Shown: positions 1 to 6,743 of the stretch, piece after piece
How the letters are laid out: every line of letters starts with the position of its first letter
Position numbering within the stretch: the stretch's first letter is position 1
Source of the DNA: a virus
IMG/VR virus record: IMGVR_UViG_3300044637_000688
Location: 1 to 24,897 of that record
DNA: 24,897 bases
Strand: one strand, 5' to 3'
Notes under the pieces: model-generated
Database searches by the model: none
What the model was told of the DNA's origin: nothing
What the model saw: only the letters and a program-made list of their open reading frames with translations
Made by a program: the position numbers and the translations under genes

Positions 1-32
1 ACAGCCAAAATTGAAGTTGGTTGAGAATTGAA

Positions 33-1451
33 ATGCAGCTCACTTTACCAAGACCTTATGCTTCCTGGCAGCAGCATCTCATCACTGAGAAGACACGGTT
101 GATTGTTCTCGCACTTGCTACAAAGTGCGGGAAAACCTTAGGCGGTGCTGGTCGCATTGCGAACTTCAGTTTTCAGGCACCACGCGAACAAGCAGCACTT
201 TATCGCATCATTGCTCCGACGTATCAGCAAGCCAGCATCACTTACAAATACCTTGACAGATTGTTTCCACAGCAATTGCCTCCACAGCCTGGATTGACGC
301 CTGAACAATACAAAGCCGCGCAACATCAATGGTCGCAGCTTACGCCAGACCGCAGCGAATCACGCATGCGAATGAAGTGGAATCACAACGCTGGCATCAT
401 TCAGTGCGTTCACGCTCAAGATCCAGAACGCAGCATTGAAGGTGAGCGAACACACGGAAACCTTATTGACGAGGCTGCCAAGTGTTCAGCTCAGACGTTC
501 GCATCGGTCATGTCAACAACATCTCAAACTGGCGGCTGGATTGCTTGCACATCAACGCCTCGTGGAAAGAATTGGTTCTATGATCTATACCGCCAATGCC
601 AGGAACACATGGCTTGGGCCGAAAAGCATCAGAAACCTTACGAGCAGTTCTGTGCCACCGCGAGAACGATTGACTCGCCTTTTGTTGACAAGCGCGTGGT
701 CGAACAGGCGAAGCTATCATTGCCTGATAGATTGTTCCGCCAGCTTTACCTTGCTGAGTTCATGGATGACGGCTCAGTGTTCATGGGCCACCGCGATTGC
801 GTTGAAGGCGAACTGATTGACGTTCACGGCAAGATGCAAGCCTGGCAGGTTCCAGATGCTAAGACACGCAAGGTTGTCATTGGTGCTGACTGGGCCAAGC
901 GAACTGACTACGGCGTCTTTGTTGCCTTTGAAGTTGGAACCTCAAGACCAAGAGTCGTTGGCTTTCGCCGATTCCAAGGCTTGGATTACAAAGTGGCCAT
1001 TCGAGAGCTGTACCAGTTCACCGAGCAGTTCAATGAAGTCCTGCTCATTCGTCATGACCGCACTGGTATCGGTGACGTCATCAACGATATGCTTTCAAAC
1101 TTCAGTTGCCCAATTGACCCGGTCGTGTTCACCAATGAAAGCAAGTCCTCAATGGTTGATGCCTACATGGTGGCCATCGAGACACGGAACCTTGTGCTGC
1201 CGAACTGGCTTGACCTTATCAAAGAGCATGACAACTACGACGTGAAGATGAGCGTCCTTGGAAAGCCGACCTATTCAGCACCGCCTGGATTGCATGACGA
1301 CATCGTGACCGCCTGCTTCTTGGCTTGGTCAGCCGTCCTTGAGACTCAAGACCGTGTATTTGATGTTCGTTTCTTGGAAGACCTGCCAAAAACTGCGCTT
1401 TCCGTGGAGTCGTGGTACGCTAACCTCGCCGATGAAAACGATGACTTCTGA
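33..1451 (+). CDS. terL: Terminase large subunit (packaging ATPase and nuclease)
   Basis: This is the DNA-packaging motor that pumps the genome through the portal and cuts concatemers. Residues below are numbered from an in-frame TTG at 21, four codons upstream of the ATG at 33. A Walker A-like ATKCGKT lies at 33-39, a Walker B NLIDEA at 147-152 and a coupling-type TSTPRG at 177-182. The C-terminal RNase H-like nuclease has acidic residues in GADWAK (D290), RHDRTGIGD (D346) and GLHDDIVTA (D426/D427). An in-frame stop at 12-14 rules out a start before 21. I prefer ATG 33, although its ribosome site is weak. The length (472 aa) is normal for the family. A small terminase gene would be expected just upstream of the window. 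The csrA-like gene follows after 32 nt. Confidence 0.95.
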   Translation: MQLTLPRPYASWQQHLITEKTRLIVLALATKCGKTLGGAGRIANFSFQAPREQAALYRIIAPTYQQASITYKYLDRLFPQQLPPQPGLTPEQYKAAQHQWSQLTPDRSESRMRMKWNHNAGIIQCVHAQDPERSIEGERTHGNLIDEAAKCSAQTFASVMSTTSQTGGWIACTSTPRGKNWFYDLYRQCQEHMAWAEKHQKPYEQFCATARTIDSPFVDKRVVEQAKLSLPDRLFRQLYLAEFMDDGSVFMGHRDCVEGELIDVHGKMQAWQVPDAKTRKVVIGADWAKRTDYGVFVAFEVGTSRPRVVGFRRFQGLDYKVAIRELYQFTEQFNEVLLIRHDRTGIGDVINDMLSNFSCPIDPVVFTNESKSSMVDAYMVAIETRNLVLPNWLDLIKEHDNYDVKMSVLGKPTYSAPPGLHDDIVTACFLAWSAVLETQDRVFDVRFLEDLPKTALSVESWYANLADENDDF

Positions 1452-1483
1452 CGCAATCCATCACCAACCGGAGCAGAGACAAG

Positions 1484-1702
1484 ATGGCCTTGGTCGTGCA
1501 GCTCAAAAAAGGCGAAGCACTCAGAGTCGGTGACCAAGTGTTGATCGTAAGCGCAAGCCGTGGTGCTCGCATTGTCCTGGACGCTCCAAAAGATGTGAAG
1601 ATTGAACGGCTCGGAGTCTTGCACGATGAGGAACAACGAGATGCGGAACGACAAGGAGCGGTCATCGTCAAAAGAGCGAATGAGGCGAAAGCCAAAGAGT
1701 GA
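1484..1702 (+). CDS. CsrA/RsmA-like RNA-binding regulator
   Basis: This 72-aa protein looks like a carbon storage regulator, a dimeric protein that binds GGA motifs in mRNA leaders. From memory of E. coli CsrA, the matches are the GE-x-L-x-x-GD segment (here GEALRVGD, residues 10-17), five following beta-type residues, then APKDV (34-38; APKEV in CsrA) and R42, which aligns with the essential CsrA R44. Strand 1 (LVVQLKK) differs from the usual LILTRK, so RNA contacts may have changed. A charged tail from residue 45 to 72 (EEQRDAERQ) replaces the usual short C-terminus. The SD is GGAG at 1470-1473, 10 nt before the ATG. It sits between terL and portal, and its 3' end overlaps the portal start, suggesting coupled translation. 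The targets are unknown. Confidence 0.7.
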   Translation: MALVVQLKKGEALRVGDQVLIVSASRGARIVLDAPKDVKIERLGVLHDEEQRDAERQGAVIVKRANEAKAKE

Positions 1703-3884
1703 TTACTCGCTTCGCTACATCGATCCAAACGGAATGCCTTCAGATGAACCTTTCAACTCGGCATGGTCGGTTGAAACCAAGGCGTTCCTGACAAGCCAGA
1801 ACCTGAAGGCTTTGTTCTTCAGCGAGGATTGGGTTTTCATCTGCGTCGATGCTTACGCTCAACCGATTTCGTCATTGCCGTTGCAGGTTGTTCGCAAGAC
1901 CTCCGAAGATGGACAAGCTGTCGAGAAGCCAGTGCAGTTCCATCCAGTGTCTCAGCTTCTTGAGAATCCAAACCAGTTCGTTGATGGCGTGGCTTTGAAG
2001 TATTCACTCGCCTGCGACTACGTTCTCGGTGGCAACTCGTTCCTGTATCATGCCAAGCAAAACAAGCAGGCTTATCACATCAGCTTTGACCGCGTGCAGT
2101 ACAAGCTCGATGGCAACGGCTTGCCTGAAAGTTACATCGTCTATCCAGACAATGAAGAAATCATTCCAAACGTGACCAAAGGCATCACCATCCAGCTTTC
2201 CGAGATGGTGCACGTTCGCAGGCCGAATCCAAGCTCACCAATCTGGGGACTTTCGCCATTCGTTCCAGGCAGACGGTCTGTGCTGTTCAATCGGTATAGC
2301 CAAGACTACCTGAACAGCTTCTACCTTAAAGGCGCGACTCCTCAAGGCATCCTTGAGATGGAACAATCAGCCAATGAGCAGTCTGTTCTCCGCTTGCTGC
2401 GATCGTTTGAGTTGGCTCACACAGGAAGACGAAACCAACGCCGCACAATGCTTTTGCCAAAAGGCGTGAAGTGGTCTGCTGCCGACCATAAGATTGCCGA
2501 CCAGCAAATCACTGAACTCGTGCGCATGAACCGCGAGACAATTCTCAACACGCTTCACATTCCAAAGCACGTCGTGTCTCTTCAAGAAGCTGGCTCGCTC
2601 GGCTCAGAAGAACACAAAATGGCGCTTAAGTATTTCTGGACAGCGGCTCTGCTTCCAACGGCAAACGCTTTGGCTGCATCTTTGACCAAACACTTCCGTC
2701 AAGCCGGAATGCTGGCAGTCAATGAAGAGCTGCGATTCGACACGTCCGAAGTCGCAATCTTGCAAGATGACCTCAAGGCCAATGCTGAGACGGCAAACCT
2801 TCTTCTTCAGACACACACGCTCAATGAAGTTCGTGCTCAGGTCTTCGGTCTGCCTCCACTACCAGAAGGCGACTACACGCCAGGTGTTGCTCAGCCGTTG
2901 CCAACGCTTGGTTTGACATCAGCAGAACCAATGCCTCAGCCGGAACTGCCGAAGCTGGAGGTCATCGAAGCAGTTGAACCTCAGCCAGTACCAGAAGAAC
3001 AGCCGGCGCAAGTTGAGATGCCTCAAACCAAGGAACTTGGCCGCTATGCCTCACAGGTCAAAGCAAACGAGGACAGCCTGGACGCTTACCTGAAGAAAGA
3101 GCTGCCAACAGTGACTGAAGCCGCTTTGGACTTCCTTGCTCTTGAAGCTGAGACCGCGGTCAAGACGCTGCGCTCAAGCAAAGGCATCAAGGCAGACCTT
3201 CCATCAGCAAAAGAATACAAAAAGCGTTTGGATAAGGCGCTCAAGAGCCTTCAAAAGCAATACAATGAGAAGTTCGACGAACCGCTTGAAGCCTCAATGA
3301 GCCTTGGATACGACCTCCAAGCGAACATGATATTCGACAAGCCAAGCCGTGACGCACTGCTCGCTGCCAAGCAAACAGATGCCAAAGGTCGCGCTGCTGC
3401 TTTGGAAGCTCGCAACATCGAAACATTCAAGAACGTCAGCAAGACAACCACTGACCGCGTGATGAAGATTGTCCAAAAAGGTATTGAAGATGGCCTTTCA
3501 GTCGATGACGTGGCAAAGCTGATTGTCGAGGACTCAATCAAAATTGGTGCAAGCCGCGCTCAGACGATTGCCAGAACAGAAACGCTTACAGCCGTTTCAC
3601 TTGGACAGGCATCAATGATGGAACTTGCTGCCAAGGCGATTCCTGGCCTCAAGAAGAGCTGGATTACATCACAAGATGAGGACGTGCGTGAATCGCACAG
3701 AGCTGTAAACGGTGAGATTCGGGATACTGACGAAAAGTTCAGCAATGGTTTAATGTATCCAAGAGATCCGGACGGAGATGCCGCCTCCAATGTGAACTGC
3801 CGATGCGTCCTAGTGACTCTGGCTCCGGAAGACCTTGAAGATTATCGTGCTGAACTCGAAGCACTGAAGGAGAATGCAGAATGA
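1641..3884 (+). CDS. Portal protein fused to a MuF head-morphogenesis domain
   Basis: The N-terminal part is an HK97-type portal, the dodecameric channel at the capsid vertex. It shows a W-V-x-x-C-V-D-A-Y-A-x-x-I-S-S-L-P-L segment, LLENPNQF and the VRRPNPSSPIWGLSP region. A proline/glutamate-rich linker (roughly 2890-3030) leads to a C-terminal MuF domain with ARTET, W-I-T-S-x-D-x-D-V-R-x-S-H and a closing NCRC (about 3797-3808). MuF proteins are minor head proteins, and fusion to the portal is known in other phages. The start is uncertain. ATG 1641 has GAGGA at 1628-1632 with an 8-nt spacer; ATG 1626 has GGAG at 1613-1616; ATG 1680 would reduce overlap with the csrA-like gene to 23 nt but has a poor SD. 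From 1641 the protein is 747 aa. Confidence 0.92.
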   Translation: MRNDKERSSSKERMRRKPKSDYSLRYIDPNGMPSDEPFNSAWSVETKAFLTSQNLKALFFSEDWVFICVDAYAQPISSLPLQVVRKTSEDGQAVEKPVQFHPVSQLLENPNQFVDGVALKYSLACDYVLGGNSFLYHAKQNKQAYHISFDRVQYKLDGNGLPESYIVYPDNEEIIPNVTKGITIQLSEMVHVRRPNPSSPIWGLSPFVPGRRSVLFNRYSQDYLNSFYLKGATPQGILEMEQSANEQSVLRLLRSFELAHTGRRNQRRTMLLPKGVKWSAADHKIADQQITELVRMNRETILNTLHIPKHVVSLQEAGSLGSEEHKMALKYFWTAALLPTANALAASLTKHFRQAGMLAVNEELRFDTSEVAILQDDLKANAETANLLLQTHTLNEVRAQVFGLPPLPEGDYTPGVAQPLPTLGLTSAEPMPQPELPKLEVIEAVEPQPVPEEQPAQVEMPQTKELGRYASQVKANEDSLDAYLKKELPTVTEAALDFLALEAETAVKTLRSSKGIKADLPSAKEYKKRLDKALKSLQKQYNEKFDEPLEASMSLGYDLQANMIFDKPSRDALLAAKQTDAKGRAAALEARNIETFKNVSKTTTDRVMKIVQKGIEDGLSVDDVAKLIVEDSIKIGASRAQTIARTETLTAVSLGQASMMELAAKAIPGLKKSWITSQDEDVRESHRAVNGEIRDTDEKFSNGLMYPRDPDGDAASNVNCRCVLVTLAPEDLEDYRAELEALKENAE

Positions 3885-5197
3885 TTAAGTCAATGAAGGA
3901 AGCCAAGTTCAAAGCACTTGGCCAAAAGGCAGCAGACAACGCAGTGGTCATCGAAGGCTACGCGAATCGGTTCCTAAGCGATGCTTACAATGAGCGCATG
4001 GATCCATTGAGCGTCAAACTCGAACGCTATAAGCAAAACCCGATTCTTCTTTTCAATCACGACATGAACTATCCTGTTGGCAAGGTCATTGCCGTGGAAC
4101 CTCGTGAAGACGGCTTGTTTGTCAAAGCTGCCGTCAGTCATGCCGACCACGAAAAGGTTGCCTATGTGCGCGAGCTGGTTGCCGATGGTACGCTCTGCAC
4201 TTTCTCTGTGCGTTTTGCTGGCGAACAAGTGGTCGAAGACCCAGAAGTCGCTGGTGGTAAGCTCATCAAAAACTGGGAATTGCAGGAGGTATCAATCGTG
4301 TCCATTCCAGCGCAACCGGATTCAACATTCTCATTGGCCAACGCCAAGTCACTTGGCGAAGCTCGTCAGATGGTTCTCAAAGCCAAAGGCGCAATGGTCG
4401 CTCAGGTGGCTGCTGAACACATCGCCAAGCTCGAAGAAGCAGGCGAGAAGAAAGAAGACCTGCTTGAGAAGATTTCCGAGCAGTCTGGCAGTGAGCCTGG
4501 ACAGCTTGCCGAGGTTCTCGCAGGCAACGTGACTCCAGTTCCAGAGCCTGTGCTTTCGGCACTCGCTTCGGTTCTTGGAATTGACGCTTCCGTTTTGGCT
4601 GAACACAACGCACACGACGTTGAGGCTCAGAAGAAGATGGACGCTGAGAAGCCTGAAGAAAAGATGGAAGACAAGCCTGAAGAAAAGAAAGAAGATGAGA
4701 AAGCAGAATATCCTCCGCTGTCCCAGGCTGTGCAAGAATGCGTCTCGGAGAAGATCCCAAAGCTCATCCAAGAAGGCAAAGAGCAAGAGCAGGCTGTGGC
4801 CATTGCAATCTCGATGTGTTCAAAGGAAAAAGGCTGTTCAGAGTTTCAACCAACTCGTGAAATGATGGCGAAGTGGCTTGATGATTGCGACAAAGTGAAG
4901 CAAGCTGAACAAGAAGGCACACCTCAAGAATCGGTCGCTGTACCGAACAAGGAACCAGAAGGCATGAACGACAACGCACTTTTGATGTTGATGAAGTCTC
5001 AGCTTGAGATGCTCGGTGCAATCTCCGTCAAGCTCGACAAGCTGGCTGAAGTGTTCATGGCCGCGGCTGAAAAGCCAAAGGTTGAAGTTGAAGTGGAAAA
5101 AGAAGAGCCTGAAGCGGAAATGCCAGCAGAGGCAGCCGAGCAAATGAAGGCCATTCTTGACCGCTACGAGGCCAAGCTCAAAGGCTTGCTCGCTTGA
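3881..5197 (+). CDS. Prohead protease (HK97/S78-like) with long charged C-terminal extension
   Basis: The N-terminal 150 residues match the HK97 prohead protease family: catalytic His in LLFNHD (H60), GKV at 67-69, nucleophile Ser in TFSVRF (S109), and the WELQEVSIVSIPA strand (132-144) with E136. The enzyme cleaves the capsid and scaffold inside the prohead. Residues 150-438 are an unusual extension. They hold a helical part, a Lys/Glu-rich stretch (249-275), a Cys-bounded element with KIPKLIQEGK and QAVAIAISMC (287-313), further cysteines C319 and C336, a predicted helix (365-395) and an acidic tail. No separate scaffold gene is visible, so I infer that the extension may act as an internal scaffold. 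The start overlaps the portal stop (ATGA), with AAGGAG at 3867-3872, 8 nt upstream. Confidence 0.9.
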   Translation: MIKSMKEAKFKALGQKAADNAVVIEGYANRFLSDAYNERMDPLSVKLERYKQNPILLFNHDMNYPVGKVIAVEPREDGLFVKAAVSHADHEKVAYVRELVADGTLCTFSVRFAGEQVVEDPEVAGGKLIKNWELQEVSIVSIPAQPDSTFSLANAKSLGEARQMVLKAKGAMVAQVAAEHIAKLEEAGEKKEDLLEKISEQSGSEPGQLAEVLAGNVTPVPEPVLSALASVLGIDASVLAEHNAHDVEAQKKMDAEKPEEKMEDKPEEKKEDEKAEYPPLSQAVQECVSEKIPKLIQEGKEQEQAVAIAISMCSKEKGCSEFQPTREMMAKWLDDCDKVKQAEQEGTPQESVAVPNKEPEGMNDNALLMLMKSQLEMLGAISVKLDKLAEVFMAAAEKPKVEVEVEKEEPEAEMPAEAAEQMKAILDRYEAKLKGLLA

Positions 5198-5220
5198 AAA
5201 TTCTGTCCGTGTGATACACT
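5194..5220 (+). promoter_or_regulatory. Putative promoter of the capsid gene
   Basis: An extended -10-like TGATACACT lies at 5212-5220 (TGn followed by TACACT), with a -35-like TTGAAA at 5194-5199 and a short 15-bp spacer. The ten bases GTGATACACT recur almost exactly before the tail tube gene (GTGATACGCT, 13093-13102). Both copies are 54-64 nt before the start codon of a high-copy structural gene and both are followed by a small stem-loop. Promoter function is inferred from repetition and position, not from a strong consensus match. Confidence 0.5.
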
Positions 5221-5230
5221 GTTACTCGGA

Positions 5231-5245
5231 GCCTCATGACGAGGC
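5231..5245 (+). other. Leader stem-loop 1 of the capsid mRNA
   Basis: GCCTC (5231-5235) pairs with GAGGC (5241-5245) around the loop ATGAC. If the element at 5212-5220 is a -10 box, transcription would begin a few bases before this hairpin, placing it at the very 5' end of the message. 5'-terminal hairpins are known to protect mRNAs from decay. The tail tube leader has a hairpin of the same size with loop AAGAC. Confidence 0.55.
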
Positions 5246-5255
5246 GTTTAACTTT

Positions 5256-5275
5256 GCGGCAGTCAGCCGCTTTTT
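5256..5275 (+). terminator. Terminator-like hairpin directly before the capsid ribosome site
   Basis: GCGGC (5256-5260), loop AGTCA, GCCGC (5266-5270) and TTTTT (5271-5275) form a short, GC-only intrinsic terminator shape. The SD GGAGG starts on the next base. It may stop read-through from the protease gene, act as an attenuator for transcripts from the promoter-like element upstream, or simply hold the ribosome site open. The 5-bp stem makes efficient termination uncertain. Confidence 0.5.
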
Positions 5276-5284
5276 GGAGGAAGT

Positions 5285-6667
5285 ATGTCGAATTTTGAGA
5301 AACGGCTGGCTGAGTTTGAAAGCAAAGTTCAGTCTGCTGTCGGTGAAATTGAAAAGGCCAAGTCGGCTGGTATCGTTGGTGGAGCAACCAGCTTCAGCAA
5401 CCGTAGCAACAGCGACGAGCAAAAACTTCTCGCTTCTTTCGGCGCTGCAAACGTCAAGCAGCTCCTTGAAGTGAACGTTGCTCATCCTCGCTTTGCACAC
5501 GTCAACGACAATCTGAAGTCTGCTGTTATGCAGCTCAAGAAAGACATGGACATCGCTCGCATGTCGGCTCAGATCTTCGGTGGCCAACCTCAAGACCGTG
5601 GCGACGAAGACCGCGCTGCTCACGTCAAAGGCGTTCTCGAAACTCCTTTCGCTCGCATGGTTGACCTCAAAGCTCGCTTGAAGAGCTTCGGTTCCACAGT
5701 TGCTGGCGACGGCGATGAGTGGGTTCCTACAGCAATCTCGGCTTCCTACATCGAAGAGTATGAGCTTGAGAAGAAACTGGCTGCTGCATTCCGCGAAATC
5801 CCAATGAGCAGCAATCCTTTTGAATTGCCTGTTCAGTATGGCGTGACCAAAGCTCGCTTGATTGGCGAAGGCGCTGCTGCAACCGACGCAAACTTCGGAA
5901 CTGAGAAGATTCAATTCTCGGCACCTAAATTGGTTGAATATTACCTACTGCCAGAAGAACTAAACGAAGATAGCGCCCCAGCCATACTGGAATTGGCACG
6001 AGCCGACGTTCTTACAAGCCAAATTAGGAGTGTAGAGGACTGCATCATCAACGGTGACACAACTGGAACACACATGGACAGCGATACAACTGCTGCAAGC
6101 AGCAACCGTAAGGCTTGGAAAGGCCTCCGTAAGCTCGCTCTCGAAGCAAGCTCGACTGTTTCCTTCTCTGGCGCTGGTGTTACCAAGGCTGGCTTGGACG
6201 CAATGCGCAAGCTGATGGGCAAATACGGCACGAATCCAAAAGAACTCGCATGGGTTGTTGGCCCAAGTGCTTACGCTCAACTCCTAAACATCGACGAAGT
6301 TGCTACTGTTGAGAAGTTTGGCCCACAGGCTACTATCCTCAGCGGTGCTCTCGCTGTGTTCCGCGGTATCCCAATCGTTGTTTCTGAGTTCATCCGTGAA
6401 GACGTGAACGCTGCTGGTGTGTACGATGGCTCGGTTGTCAACCGCACTGTGTTGCACCTCGCTAACGTCCGTCGTTTCTACCTCGGTCGTCGTCGTCCAA
6501 TCCGCGTCAAGGTTCAGCAAGACGCTCGTGCAGAGTACGATCGTTGGCAGTTGGTTTCTTATCAGCGCGTGGACTTCAAAGGCCACAAACAAGCTGGTCA
6601 GACCTACGCTGGTGGCGAAAGCTCAACTGAGCGTTCATCGATTCTCGGAATCAACATCCTCGCTTGA
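5285..6667 (+). CDS. Major capsid protein, HK97 fold
   Basis: This is the 460-aa shell protein. The N-terminal roughly 115 residues are helical and charged, like the delta domain that HK97-type capsids use as a built-in scaffold. The rest follows the family pattern: an EYELEKKLAAAFREIP region, an E-loop/P-domain, IINGDTTG, the A-domain signature WVVGPSAYAQLL followed by LNIDEV, GIPIVVSEF, and a C-terminal YLGRRRPIRVKV segment. The SD GGAGG (5276-5280) lies 4 nt before the ATG. Codons are strongly biased (GCT, CTC, CGT, GTT) as expected for high expression, except for an island at about 5935-6042 rich in rare codons. The gene is isolated between its own promoter-like element and a strong terminator. 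Maturation by the upstream protease is expected but no cleavage site was identified. Confidence 0.93.
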   Translation: MSNFEKRLAEFESKVQSAVGEIEKAKSAGIVGGATSFSNRSNSDEQKLLASFGAANVKQLLEVNVAHPRFAHVNDNLKSAVMQLKKDMDIARMSAQIFGGQPQDRGDEDRAAHVKGVLETPFARMVDLKARLKSFGSTVAGDGDEWVPTAISASYIEEYELEKKLAAAFREIPMSSNPFELPVQYGVTKARLIGEGAAATDANFGTEKIQFSAPKLVEYYLLPEELNEDSAPAILELARADVLTSQIRSVEDCIINGDTTGTHMDSDTTAASSNRKAWKGLRKLALEASSTVSFSGAGVTKAGLDAMRKLMGKYGTNPKELAWVVGPSAYAQLLNIDEVATVEKFGPQATILSGALAVFRGIPIVVSEFIREDVNAAGVYDGSVVNRTVLHLANVRRFYLGRRRPIRVKVQQDARAEYDRWQLVSYQRVDFKGHKQAGQTYAGGESSTERSSILGINILA

Positions 6668-6682
6668 TGACCTCAAGCAAGG

Positions 6683-6688
6683 TATGAT
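6683..6688 (+). promoter_or_regulatory. Putative -10 element overlapping the capsid terminator
   Basis: TATGAT matches the sigma-70 -10 box at five of six positions and is part of TATGATGAGAGC. The near-identical TATGATAAGAGC occurs at 14456-14467, after the tail tube gene. Initiation here would start inside the 5' arm of the terminator, so the new transcript could not form that hairpin. It would serve the gene at 6744. No good -35 box is present at normal spacing (TTGATG at 6664-6669 is only 13 bp away), so confidence is low. Confidence 0.3.
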
Positions 6689-6689
6689 G

Positions 6690-6719
6690 AGAGCAGCTTA
6701 ACCGCTGCTCTTTTTTTTT
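6690..6719 (+). terminator. Strong intrinsic terminator after the capsid gene
   Basis: AGAGCAGC (6690-6697) pairs over 8 bp with GCTGCTCT (6704-6711) around loop TTAACC. The T run extends from 6711 to 6719. It lies 23 nt after the capsid stop codon and isolates the capsid message from the genes downstream. Confidence 0.9.
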
Positions 6720-6743
6720 GCCTTTACAAACTGAGGTTCAGAT

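Noticed and set aside
4249-5197. A separate scaffold gene inside the 3' part of the protease gene
   Set aside because: Internal in-frame ATGs exist, but none that I saw has a convincing ribosome site, so I left it as one fused protein.
5234-5914. A 226-codon open frame on the minus strand opposite the capsid gene
   Set aside because: It lies fully opposite a confident, codon-biased gene and has no ribosome site or recognisable protein. Strong codon bias readily creates antisense open frames.
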